NCBI RefSeq assembly: GCF_004771275.1
Contig: NZ_RQEV01000013.1
Span: 1-6,673, forward strand
Origin: Leptospira fluminis
GTDB taxonomy: Bacteria; Spirochaetota; Leptospiria; Leptospirales; Leptospiraceae
Direction of reading: 5' to 3'
DNA: 6,673 bases
Shown piece after piece: positions 1 to 5,649 of this stretch. Every line of letters starts with the position of its first letter. Position 1 is the first letter of the stretch. The translations under genes were made by a program, and so were the position numbers. Under the pieces are notes generated by a model, which worked only from the letters and a program-made list of their open reading frames with translations, made no database searches and was not told the origin of the DNA.

Positions 1-109
1 CCCAATAACATACAATCAATTAATATTATTTTATTAAAAAATTTTATGTTCTAATTTTTGCAATAGACGAAACATTTGTATACCAAAAACATAGAACAGC
101 CCGATTTCC

Positions 110-123
110 CTTTCTCGAGAAAG
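110..123. repeat. 14-bp perfect palindrome CTTTCTCGAGAAAG
   Basis: The sequence CTTTCTCGAGAAAG equals its own reverse complement, with no spacer. It lies about 220 nt upstream of the start of the membrane-protein gene, in gene-free DNA. Its form fits a dimeric-repressor operator, but no cognate regulator is present in the window, so a function is only a possibility. Confidence 0.4.
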
Positions 124-279
124 CACTCGCTCCCGGCATGCGAATTCAAAATATCCTAATATAGTATATATTACATTCTTGGGCCGTACGAGTAGCGGTT
201 CTTCCCAGAAAAGAATGGAAATGGTATTCGAATCTTCCCGGCTTAGCCTAGAAAAATACGGAGTCGGGGCCGAAATTTC

Positions 280-309
280 TTGAATTCAAATCGATAAACG
301 TCATATATC
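280..309 (+). promoter_or_regulatory. Candidate sigma-70-type promoter for the small membrane protein
   Basis: A -35-like TTGAAT (280-285) is followed after 18 nt by a -10-like TATATC (304-309). Each box matches the bacterial consensus at four of six positions. Transcription would begin near 316, giving a leader of about 30 nt with the RBS at 336-340. The geometry is sensible but the boxes are imperfect, and the local DNA is AT-rich enough for chance matches. Confidence 0.3.
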
Positions 310-335
310 TCCCCGGAAAATCAACATATTCGAAT

Positions 336-340
336 GGAGA
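336..340 (+). promoter_or_regulatory. Shine-Dalgarno site GGAGA that decides the start at 346
   Basis: GGAGA ends 5 nt before the ATG at 346. It overlaps the in-frame upstream ATG at 334, which has no purine-rich site before it. This favours translation from 346. It is the clearest ribosome binding site in the window. Confidence 0.6.
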
Positions 341-345
341 AAAAT

Positions 346-762
346 ATGATTCGATACGGAAAAACGAACCTCGTCGCAGGCTTGGCGGCGATTTTTTTGG
401 CGGCAATGGGAGGATTCGCTCTCGGCGCAACATTCGACGCCAATTCTGTAAAAAACGGAGAACACGTACTGAGCATCGTACGTTTTTATCTTCGCGAGGG
501 ACACTCTCACGGAATGCCGATCGCAATGTACAACATGCTGGTCGGCCTATGGATCGATAAAGTGGTTCTTTCGGACAGAGCGAAGTCAATCGCGTCCTGG
601 GCGGCGGTGGCGGGACTTTTATTGCCAGTGGGTTTAGCCGCCAAAGGAGCGGCGGGAGCCCCCGCTAATTTTCCTCCGGTAGGACTTCCTGGAATCCTCG
701 GAATGTTCATCTCCATCCTATTGCTTCTCATCGGCGCAATCCGGATGAAAAAAACCGCATAA
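346..762 (+). CDS. Small four-helix integral membrane protein of unknown function
   Basis: I do not recognise the family. From the ATG at 346 the product has 138 residues; an upstream in-frame ATG at 334 would add four, but only the 346 start has a well-placed GGAGA. Hydrophobic segments lie at about residues 8-30, 57-76, 81-100 and 112-132, so four membrane helices are likely. The first could instead be an uncleaved signal anchor. Between helices 1 and 2 is a polar stretch with His40 and a striking EGHSHG motif (51-56) at the mouth of helix 2, which could bind a metal or haem; that is inference. The third and fourth helices are joined by a Gly/Ala/Pro-rich loop (101-115), and the protein ends in a short basic tail (RMKK). 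It converges on the SBBP lipoprotein gene and appears monocistronic. The coding call rests on the coherent helix pattern and RBS. Confidence 0.75.
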   Translation: MIRYGKTNLVAGLAAIFLAAMGGFALGATFDANSVKNGEHVLSIVRFYLREGHSHGMPIAMYNMLVGLWIDKVVLSDRAKSIASWAAVAGLLLPVGLAAKGAAGAPANFPPVGLPGILGMFISILLLLIGAIRMKKTA

Positions 763-767
763 GGCGG
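748..767 (-). terminator. Weak candidate intrinsic terminator on the minus strand
   Basis: Read on the minus strand, CCGC (767-764), a 5-nt loop and GCGG (758-755) are followed at once by seven T residues (754-748). This could end transcription of the SBBP lipoprotein gene, about 125 nt past its stop. The stem has only four pairs and overlaps the last codons of the convergent membrane-protein gene, so it may be coincidental. Confidence 0.22.
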
Positions 768-772
768 AAGCG

Positions 773-831
773 CGGTTCTTTCGGAATTCGGAACAACTCC
801 CGAGCGGAACGACCAAATTTCGAAAGAACCG
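773..831. repeat. Long inverted repeat between convergent genes, possible transcription barrier
   Basis: Arms at 773-788 and 816-831 pair over 16 positions. The outer 11 bp are perfect (CGGTTCTTTCG against CGAAAGAACCG), followed by one G-U and four A-U pairs, around a 27-nt loop. A second, smaller inverted repeat follows (GTCGCGC 836-842 with GCGCGAC 866-872). The placement in the spacer between two convergent genes suggests a bidirectional terminator or an mRNA 3'-end stabiliser. Neither strand has a T-tract directly after the stem, so a classic intrinsic terminator is not shown. Confidence 0.45.
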
Positions 832-890
832 AAACGTCGCGCGATTCCGATTGAGAAAGGGACCGGCGCGACTCCTTACAAAAAAATAAA

Positions 891-2276
891 TTAATTCTTT
901 ATAATATACAAAGAGCTCGTTCCTACGAGAGTCTGGCCGTTCAGGCTTCCGGACGTATATCCCGTCTTGAATACGTTGTCGTAGTAATCGGAAGAGATCC
1001 CTGAAGCGGTGCTGCTGGCCGCCGAAGCCCCCGTTTGTTGCGTGGATTGTTTTACTCCGTTCGGATCGTATTTCGTAACATAGATATCCTGGGTTCCGGT
1101 CAGGGTATTCCCATCCAAACCTCCCCCCGTATTCCCGGTTATAAAAACGTCGTTAAAGGAATCGTACGTGATTCCTATTCCGTACGTGAAGGTCCCGCCG
1201 GTACCCAAAAGGCGGGTCCATTGCTTAGCACCTTGGTTGTCGTACTTCACAACAAAGAAAGCGTAGGTACCCGTAAGAGTCTGGCCGTCCAGGTTTCCGT
1301 TCGTATTTCCCGTCGCATAGATATTCCCGAGCATATCCGTCGTTATTCCGTTTCCGACTTCGGAAGCGACCGATAGTCCCAATTGACGGGTCCATTGTTT
1401 GTTCCCGTTTGCGTCGTATTTGACTACGATCAGATCCTGTGCTCCGGCCAGGACGTTTCCGTCCAAATTTCCGGTCGTATAACCTGTCAGATAAATCGAA
1501 TTAGAGGAATCTAAAGTCACTGCGTCAGATTGCGTATGTGCCCCCGAAACTCCGAGGGTGCGTGTCCACAATCTGACTCCGTTCGGGTCGTATTTCGTGA
1601 GAAATAGATCGTACAATCCGGTTAATACGTTTCCGTCCAGGTTCCCGTTCGTATAACCTGTCACATAGACGAAGTTGAAAGGATCGGTCGTGATTCCCAT
1701 CGGAAGCGCGGCGCTTCCGGAAGGCCCTAAAAGGCGGGTCCAAAGTTTATTTCCGTTCGTGTCGTATTTCGAAAGGAACAAATCGGAGGTGCCCGAGAAA
1801 GCCTGTCCGTCCAGGCTCACACTTGTGGAACCCAGAATGTACACATTTTGGAGAGAATCGGAAGCGACTCCGTTCGTAGACAGGCTGCTCCCTCCGACTC
1901 CTAAAGTTCTGGTCCATTGTTTGTTTCCGTTCGTATCGTATTTGACTACGTATGCGTCTTGGGAACCGATCTGAGCGTTTCCGTCCAAACTTCCCGTCGT
2001 AGTTCCGGCGGCATACACGTTCCCCGAACTGTCGGTAGTTACTCCGGCAGACTGCGTGGCAGCGCCTGCCGCCCCCAAGAGACGAGTCCAAGGAGTCGTA
2101 GGCAAAGGAGGTTTCACATATCCGCAAAAGGAAGAGCCTCTGCGGGAACTGAAACCTTGAAAAAGGGACGCCGTAAAGACGTCGGAATTGTCGCAGCTTT
2201 CGGATTCCGCCTTCAAGCAGTTCAGAAAAATCAGCGAGATAAAACAAAGAAAATAAGGAAATCTGGAAATTCTCAT
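891..2276 (-). CDS. SBBP-repeat seven-bladed beta-propeller lipoprotein
   Basis: The 461-residue product is predicted to be exported and lipid-anchored in the envelope. A basic start (MRISR) and hydrophobic core lead to a spirochaetal lipobox IFLNC, with Cys20 as the lipidated residue. A linker with Cys28 and Cys51 follows, possibly a disulfide. Residues 56-461 are exactly seven copies of a 58-residue repeat. Marker residues recur without any insertion or deletion: the Trp of WTR at 63, 121, 179, 237, 295 and 353 (Ser at 411), and the Lys of KYD at 112, 170, 228, 286, 344, 402 and 460. Each repeat has a TDSxGNVYxxG strand and an SLDGN or NLDGQ turn. This matches the SBBP (seven-bladed beta-propeller) repeat family, abundant in Leptospira. 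Known relatives have no firm enzymatic role, so a binding or scaffold role is inferred. The start has no clear Shine-Dalgarno site, and no good promoter is seen in the 117 nt upstream, so co-transcription from the hydrolase gene is possible. Confidence 0.92.
   Translation of the reverse strand: MRISRFPYFLCFISLIFLNCLKAESESCDNSDVFTASLFQGFSSRRGSSFCGYVKPPLPTTPWTRLLGAAGAATQSAGVTTDSSGNVYAAGTTTGSLDGNAQIGSQDAYVVKYDTNGNKQWTRTLGVGGSSLSTNGVASDSLQNVYILGSTSVSLDGQAFSGTSDLFLSKYDTNGNKLWTRLLGPSGSAALPMGITTDPFNFVYVTGYTNGNLDGNVLTGLYDLFLTKYDPNGVRLWTRTLGVSGAHTQSDAVTLDSSNSIYLTGYTTGNLDGNVLAGAQDLIVVKYDANGNKQWTRQLGLSVASEVGNGITTDMLGNIYATGNTNGNLDGQTLTGTYAFFVVKYDNQGAKQWTRLLGTGGTFTYGIGITYDSFNDVFITGNTGGGLDGNTLTGTQDIYVTKYDPNGVKQSTQQTGASAASSTASGISSDYYDNVFKTGYTSGSLNGQTLVGTSSLYIIKN
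894..2111 (-). repeat. Seven tandem 174-bp coding repeats (SBBP blades)
   Basis: The propeller region is a tandem array of seven units of 58 codons each. Parts stay alike at DNA level: positions 1453-1493 and 1627-1667, exactly 174 nt apart, differ at 5 of 41 positions by my alignment. This points to growth by internal duplication, with the blades at these positions (third and fourth from the N terminus) the most alike by eye. Such arrays can recombine and change copy number, although seven blades are expected for a closed ring. Confidence 0.85.
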
Positions 2277-2393
2277 CGGAAATTCGTAATCTTGAACCTT
2301 CTTTTTTCCTTAACCGATAACCAACAAATTTTTTCCAAAAAACTCGCTAAATTTATCTAAGACGGGAGAAAGAGAATCGGTCCTAACAAGGAT

Positions 2394-3260
2394 TTAAGTC
2401 AGTTTTTCGTCCAAGAATTTCAGAATTTCTGCCGGTAGTTTCCGATGGAACTCCTCTCGATCGAATCCGTCCGGATCGACGGAAGGTGGAAAATTACGAT
2501 TCTTTAAAGCGGGAGGAAAAGGACTTAAAAAGGAAAAGTGGCCTGCGTTGGACGCCGTTCGGAAGAGGACCTGGGATCGATCCGGAACACCGTTCAACAC
2601 GATGTCCGAATTCCATCCGGGAGTAATGGGGTCGTGCTCCGCAGCAAACAAAAGAATCGGGATCGTCACCTTACGTAAAGAGTTCAAAAACCATCCGGCC
2701 CCCGGAGCCATAAGCACGATCGCTCGGAGTCTGGAATCCGTAGGAGTCTCGACTCTTTCCCCTTCCTTCGTCCAAGGAACCCCGCCGGCAAGGGCTAAGG
2801 CCGTGTATCCCCCCATGGAATGTCCGATCACCGCGATACGATCGGCTCGGACGCTTTTTCCGAAACGTTCCGAGGAAAGGATTCCGTCTATCGTCATGCT
2901 GACGTGCTTGGGTCGATTGATCAAATTCGCGCGAGTATTTTCCAATTCATTGTTGTTCCGGTTATTTCCGTAATGTTCCGGCATCGCGACTATATAGCCG
3001 TTCTTCGACAAATGAGTACTGATGGTTCTGTACAGGAGATGAGAGCCTCCGTTCCCGTGCGAAATCACGACCAAAGGAAATTCTCCCACCGAAAGATCCG
3101 CATCCGAGCTGACGTCCATCATGTACGGACCGAAGGCCGTCGGAACGGCGGGAGTCTCCGTAGGATACTGCACTAAAACGGGAAAGGAAATCCCCAGCTC
3201 CGGATCCTCTACCCGGAATTCCATACTCCCCGTAAAAAGCGTTTTCGTATCGCGATCCAT
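2394..3260 (-). CDS. Alpha/beta hydrolase (dienelactone hydrolase / PAF acetylhydrolase-like)
   Basis: The 288-residue protein has the order of motifs expected of an alpha/beta-hydrolase. An oxyanion-hole segment SHGNGG (67-72) comes first, then the nucleophile elbow GHSMGG (146-151) with Ser148, an acid in AAEHDP (Asp210) and the catalytic histidine in NAGH (His241). The N-terminal part (FPVLVQYPTE, then GEFPLVVISHGNGG) resembles proteins annotated as predicted dienelactone hydrolases or bacterial PAF-acetylhydrolase-like esterases. The complete triad implies an active ester hydrolase, but the substrate cannot be read from sequence. No signal peptide or membrane segment is present and there is no cysteine, so it is probably cytoplasmic. 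It starts 58 nt from the divergent methyltransferase gene and lies 117 nt upstream of the SBBP gene on the same strand. The ATG at 3260 lacks a clear Shine-Dalgarno site; an internal ATG (codon 13) has GGGGAG only 1 nt away, too close to be preferred. Confidence 0.9.
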   Translation of the reverse strand: MDRDTKTLFTGSMEFRVEDPELGISFPVLVQYPTETPAVPTAFGPYMMDVSSDADLSVGEFPLVVISHGNGGSHLLYRTISTHLSKNGYIVAMPEHYGNNRNNNELENTRANLINRPKHVSMTIDGILSSERFGKSVRADRIAVIGHSMGGYTALALAGGVPWTKEGERVETPTDSRLRAIVLMAPGAGWFLNSLRKVTIPILLFAAEHDPITPGWNSDIVLNGVPDRSQVLFRTASNAGHFSFLSPFPPALKNRNFPPSVDPDGFDREEFHRKLPAEILKFLDEKLT

Positions 3261-3318
3261 ACGACTTTAGGATCTGACATCCGATTGACATTCCGGTTCA
3301 AGAACTTTTTCTGAACTA
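3261..3318. promoter_or_regulatory. Compact divergent promoter region with paired TGACAT motifs
   Basis: These 58 nt must hold the control signals for both the hydrolase (-) and the methyltransferase (+), unless either is read from further away. TGACAT occurs twice (3275-3280 and 3286-3291), with starts 11 nt apart, about one helical turn. The second copy overlaps a perfect -35 box TTGACA (3285-3290) for the plus strand, but no good -10 box lies 16-18 nt beyond it. An imperfect inverted repeat (3298-3315, TTCAAGAA then TTTCTGAA) sits just before the ATG at 3319. Promoter function is likely from position; the exact boxes are uncertain. Confidence 0.4.
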
Positions 3319-3897
3319 ATGAAGGTTCGAGACAGTGGGATGCCGGAATACTCTTATTGGGAGAGTTTATTCGACGTGGCGCTAATACTGGACCGAATGG
3401 AAATCGGTTCCGACATCGGGACTTTCGTAGAATTCGGATCCGGGTACGGGACGTTTACGATCCCCGTAGCGAAACGGATTGCCGGCAAAGTCGTCGCATT
3501 CGACATCGAACCCGAAATGATTTCCATGGCAGAGTCGAGAGTTCTACAAGCCGGTCTTGCCAATGTGGAAATCGTACGACGAGATTTGATCGCTGAAGGA
3601 ACCGGACTCGCGGATCTCTCCGTCGATTATGTAGCCCTGTTTAATATCCTTCATCACGAGTCCCCCCAAGAGATCCTCGCGGAAACGTTTCGAATCCTGA
3701 AGCCGGGAGGAAAAGCGGGAATCATCCATTGGAATTTCGATCCGAAAACTCCCAGGGGACCGAGCCTAGAAATACGCCCCAGACCGGAACAGACGAAACA
3801 ATGGGTGGAAGAAAGCGGATTCGAAATCCCGGAACCGATCCTAAGAAATCTCCCCCCTTGGCATTACGGAATTCTAGCTCGGAAAAGGAGCGCTTGA
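3319..3897 (+). CDS. Class I SAM-dependent methyltransferase (UbiE/Methyltransf_11-like)
   Basis: The 192-residue protein is a compact Rossmann-fold methyltransferase. Motif I is VEFGSGYGTFTIP (37-49), which binds S-adenosylmethionine. The acidic end of strand 2 is FDIEPEM (61-67), likely contacting the ribose. Motif II is VDYVALFNILHH (102-113) and motif III is ILKPGGKAGI (126-135). The C-terminal part is short (GPSLEIRPRPEQTKQWVEESGF), so it has little room for a large substrate domain, and the methyl acceptor is unknown. The N-terminal RDSGMPEYSYWESLFD stretch resembles the start of related small methyltransferases, which supports the ATG at 3319 over the internal ATG at 3340. No Shine-Dalgarno site precedes either. 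It is divergent from the hydrolase and converges on the NHL lipoprotein gene with a 26-nt gap, with no obvious terminator between. It should be cytoplasmic. Confidence 0.88.
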   Translation: MKVRDSGMPEYSYWESLFDVALILDRMEIGSDIGTFVEFGSGYGTFTIPVAKRIAGKVVAFDIEPEMISMAESRVLQAGLANVEIVRRDLIAEGTGLADLSVDYVALFNILHHESPQEILAETFRILKPGGKAGIIHWNFDPKTPRGPSLEIRPRPEQTKQWVEESGFEIPEPILRNLPPWHYGILARKRSA

Positions 3898-3923
3898 TTC
3901 AGAGCGAAGGATCCGCCTATCTT

Positions 3924-5171
3924 TTACGGAAAATAAGTGACGCGATTGAAGTTGATATCGGAAACCCAAACCTGCCCGCAAGGCGTAACGGTCACATCAA
4001 AAGGGTTGTTGAATGTGGATGCGGAGACGGTGAGATTTGCATTGAAAGAAGCATAGTCCGGTTCCCCCAAAACGTTGTCCGCATTCATCCCGTTGCTGAA
4101 GGGAGCGGAATAATGAGTGACTCTTCTATACGAATTGTCGGTGATCCAAACGTTCCCTTTGGAATCGAAGGAGAGTCCGCTCGGAGCCCAAAGAGTATTT
4201 TGCCCGGTAACACCGTTCATAGAAGAAGTGAAATTGGGCGCACCGATTACAAGATTGGCGTTCATTCCGTTGGTGAAAGGAGGAGAATAGCGCAACACTC
4301 TAGAATAGATGTTATCCGTAATCCACACGTTTCCGCTCGAGTCGATTCTGACGGCATTCGGACCTCCCAAATTCGAAGCCAAGGCACTAGCGGGTGCTGC
4401 GGAAGTCGTAAAGTTGGGCTGTCCCAATACGACATCCGCCGACATCCCGTTAGATAAGGGAGCGGAAAAATGAAGAGCGCGAAAGTTTGCGTAATCTATC
4501 ACCCAAATCCCTCCCGCATTGTCCACTCCCACGCCTGACGGAGTGAACAAAAGGGAACTCGTGGTTCCATGGGTTCCCGTAACGCCGATCGTGATATCCG
4601 CGCTTCCTCCCGTGGAAATTCCTTTCGGAAAATGAAGCACCCTTTCGTTGGACGTATCCACGACCCAAAGCCCTCCGGAGGAATCCAACGCAAGTCCGCT
4701 AGGACTTTGAAATTGATTCAATCCAGTACCTGCGGTTCCACCTAAAATAATGTCCGGAGATCCGCCCGATGCGACGCCGGCAGGAAAATGTAGGACTCTT
4801 ACGTTGGAGGAGTCGGCTACCCAGATTCCTCCATTCGAATCCGAGACGATCCCTTGCGCGGAATGGAGCTTATTTGTAGCGGAGCCGTAGGCGCTACTCA
4901 CAAAATCCGATTGCCCCAATGCCACGGTCGCATTTTCTCCCAAAGAAAGGACAGGGCTGGAAGCACAGGCAGGAGACGCCGGATTGTTTTCCAAAAGAAT
5001 GGAAAGCAAAAATCCCGTCCCATGGCTCATATCCATTTTTAAAGGCATGGCTCGATTGCACGAAAATAGGAAAGGTATTAGTAAAATCGAAATGGCAACT
5101 CGAAATCTATGCCATTTTTTCCCGAAACTCTTTAGAATTTCGTAATTGAGATTAGAAATCATCCTCATCAT
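3924..5171 (-). CDS. NHL-repeat six-bladed beta-propeller lipoprotein
   Basis: The product (415 residues from the first ATG) is predicted to be exported and lipid-anchored. After a basic n-region (KKWHRFR) and hydrophobic core comes a lipobox FLFSC with Cys38 as the acylated residue. A linker to about residue 75 is followed by six NHL-type blades marked by a W-[VI]-x-D motif with Trp at 117, 169, 223, 283, 342 and 402. Spacing is 52, 54, 60, 59 and 60 residues. Blades 1-2 carry FPxG...GGSxDI, while blades 3-5 carry SxPxxNGMxA plus a VLGxPxF-like strand. Blade 6 lacks that last strand; residues 80-90 (NATVALGQSDF) supply it from the N terminus, closing the ring. NHL propellers usually bind protein, nucleic acid or carbohydrate; the ligand here is unknown. 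Three in-frame ATGs lie at the start (5171, 5168, 5162). AGGG at 5173-5176 is 1, 4 and 10 nt from them, so 5168 or 5162 may be the true start. Confidence 0.88.
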   Translation of the reverse strand: MMRMISNLNYEILKSFGKKWHRFRVAISILLIPFLFSCNRAMPLKMDMSHGTGFLLSILLENNPASPACASSPVLSLGENATVALGQSDFVSSAYGSATNKLHSAQGIVSDSNGGIWVADSSNVRVLHFPAGVASGGSPDIILGGTAGTGLNQFQSPSGLALDSSGGLWVVDTSNERVLHFPKGISTGGSADITIGVTGTHGTTSSLLFTPSGVGVDNAGGIWVIDYANFRALHFSAPLSNGMSADVVLGQPNFTTSAAPASALASNLGGPNAVRIDSSGNVWITDNIYSRVLRYSPPFTNGMNANLVIGAPNFTSSMNGVTGQNTLWAPSGLSFDSKGNVWITDNSYRRVTHYSAPFSNGMNADNVLGEPDYASFNANLTVSASTFNNPFDVTVTPCGQVWVSDINFNRVTYFP

Positions 5172-5649
5172 ACCCTGAGTTATTGAAAGCCTTTGTATCT
5201 CAACAAGCGAAAGGAAAAAAATTGAGTAAAATTTAAAAATTGAGACTTAAAATCCGTAAAGCTCGAACCTCCCGGGAACTTCAGGCTACTTTCTGTCATT
5301 TTGCCGGAGACTTTTCGAAAAATCGGGAAGAACAAGCAACCTTTCTCTTTCGGGCTGACAGGAAAAACATCTAGTTTCCGTTATTGTAATATACTCTCGT
5401 TCAATTTTCCCGGAAAAAGCAGGGAGAAACATCGGATCCTCCCATCTTTTCCACCGCGTATCCGTCGTACGTACGATGCTAGAATCCGGCTCTGATACCG
5501 GCCGTGAAAGCGCCTTATATTTCACTTATATTTTAACACAAAATTCACGACGTTCTGTCAGTTTCTTCAGGTTTTCCCATTGCAACTTACACCTGATCGA
5601 ATAACTTAGCACTTAAAAAAATACAGGCTAATACTCGGTTAAAACTTAT
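5172..5649. other. 478-nt divergent intergenic region without a credible gene
   Basis: This lies between the divergently read NHL lipoprotein and second methyltransferase, so promoters for both should be here, although I see no strong consensus pair. For the methyltransferase, TTAGCA (5606-5611) and TAATAC (5629-5634), 17 nt apart, are a weak candidate. The part next to the NHL gene is AT-rich and repeats AAAAATTGAG at 5217-5226 and 5235-5244. Perfect palindromes occur at 5312-5321 (TTTTCGAAAA) and 5465-5476 (TCGTACGTACGA), and TTTTCC-C-GGAAAA spans 5405-5417. Open frames of 64 (+) and 79 (-) codons exist but lack protein-like composition and RBSs, so they are not called. Confidence 0.55.
5465..5476. 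repeat. 12-bp perfect palindrome TCGTACGTACGA
   Basis: A perfect 12-bp palindrome lies about 175 nt before the second methyltransferase gene and 290 nt before the NHL lipoprotein gene. Its core CGTACG and dyad symmetry are of the kind bound by dimeric repressors, but no regulator gene is present to pair it with. One or two 12-bp palindromes are expected by chance in a window of this length. Confidence 0.35.

Larger units (their letters stand above)
1..345. other. Left intergenic region without a credible gene
   Basis: No convincing coding sequence is seen on either strand. The first ~100 nt are strongly AT-rich, and 151-173 is again nearly pure A/T with an inverted repeat TAATATA-GTA-TATATTA (157-173). 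A 14-bp perfect palindrome lies at 110-123. A frame is open from 95 to 283 on the plus strand, but its first ATG (215) would give only 22 residues, so I treat it as chance. The right end carries the likely promoter and RBS of the membrane-protein gene that follows. Confidence 0.6.

Noticed and set aside
95..283. Possible remnant of a coding sequence in the left spacer
   Set aside because: The frame is open for 63 codons, but the first ATG leaves only 22 residues, and no protein-like pattern or strong RBS is present.
1747..2247. Minus-strand open frame of 166 codons inside the SBBP gene
   Set aside because: It lies in another frame of the repeat array, and its Arg/Phe-rich translation has no recognisable fold. 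The SBBP frame explains the DNA fully.
891..3897. Lipoprotein, hydrolase and methyltransferase as one functional operon or novel system
   Set aside because: The methyltransferase is on the opposite strand, the hydrolase-SBBP gap is 117 nt, and no shared pathway or motif links them.
3898..3923. Bidirectional terminator between the first methyltransferase and the NHL gene
   Set aside because: Only a 4-bp stem (CGCT...AGCG) is possible, and no T-run follows on either strand.
3729..4457. Plus-strand open frame of 242 codons antisense to the NHL gene
   Set aside because: It overlaps the end of the methyltransferase and the 3' half of the NHL gene, both with clear domains. Its translation is rich in Arg, Ser, Gly and Ile without domain-like order, as expected of a shadow of repeated coding DNA.
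5286..5525. Minus-strand 79-codon frame in the 478-nt spacer
   Set aside because: There is no RBS, hydrophobic segment or motif, and composition is Arg/Ser/Thr-rich like random translation.
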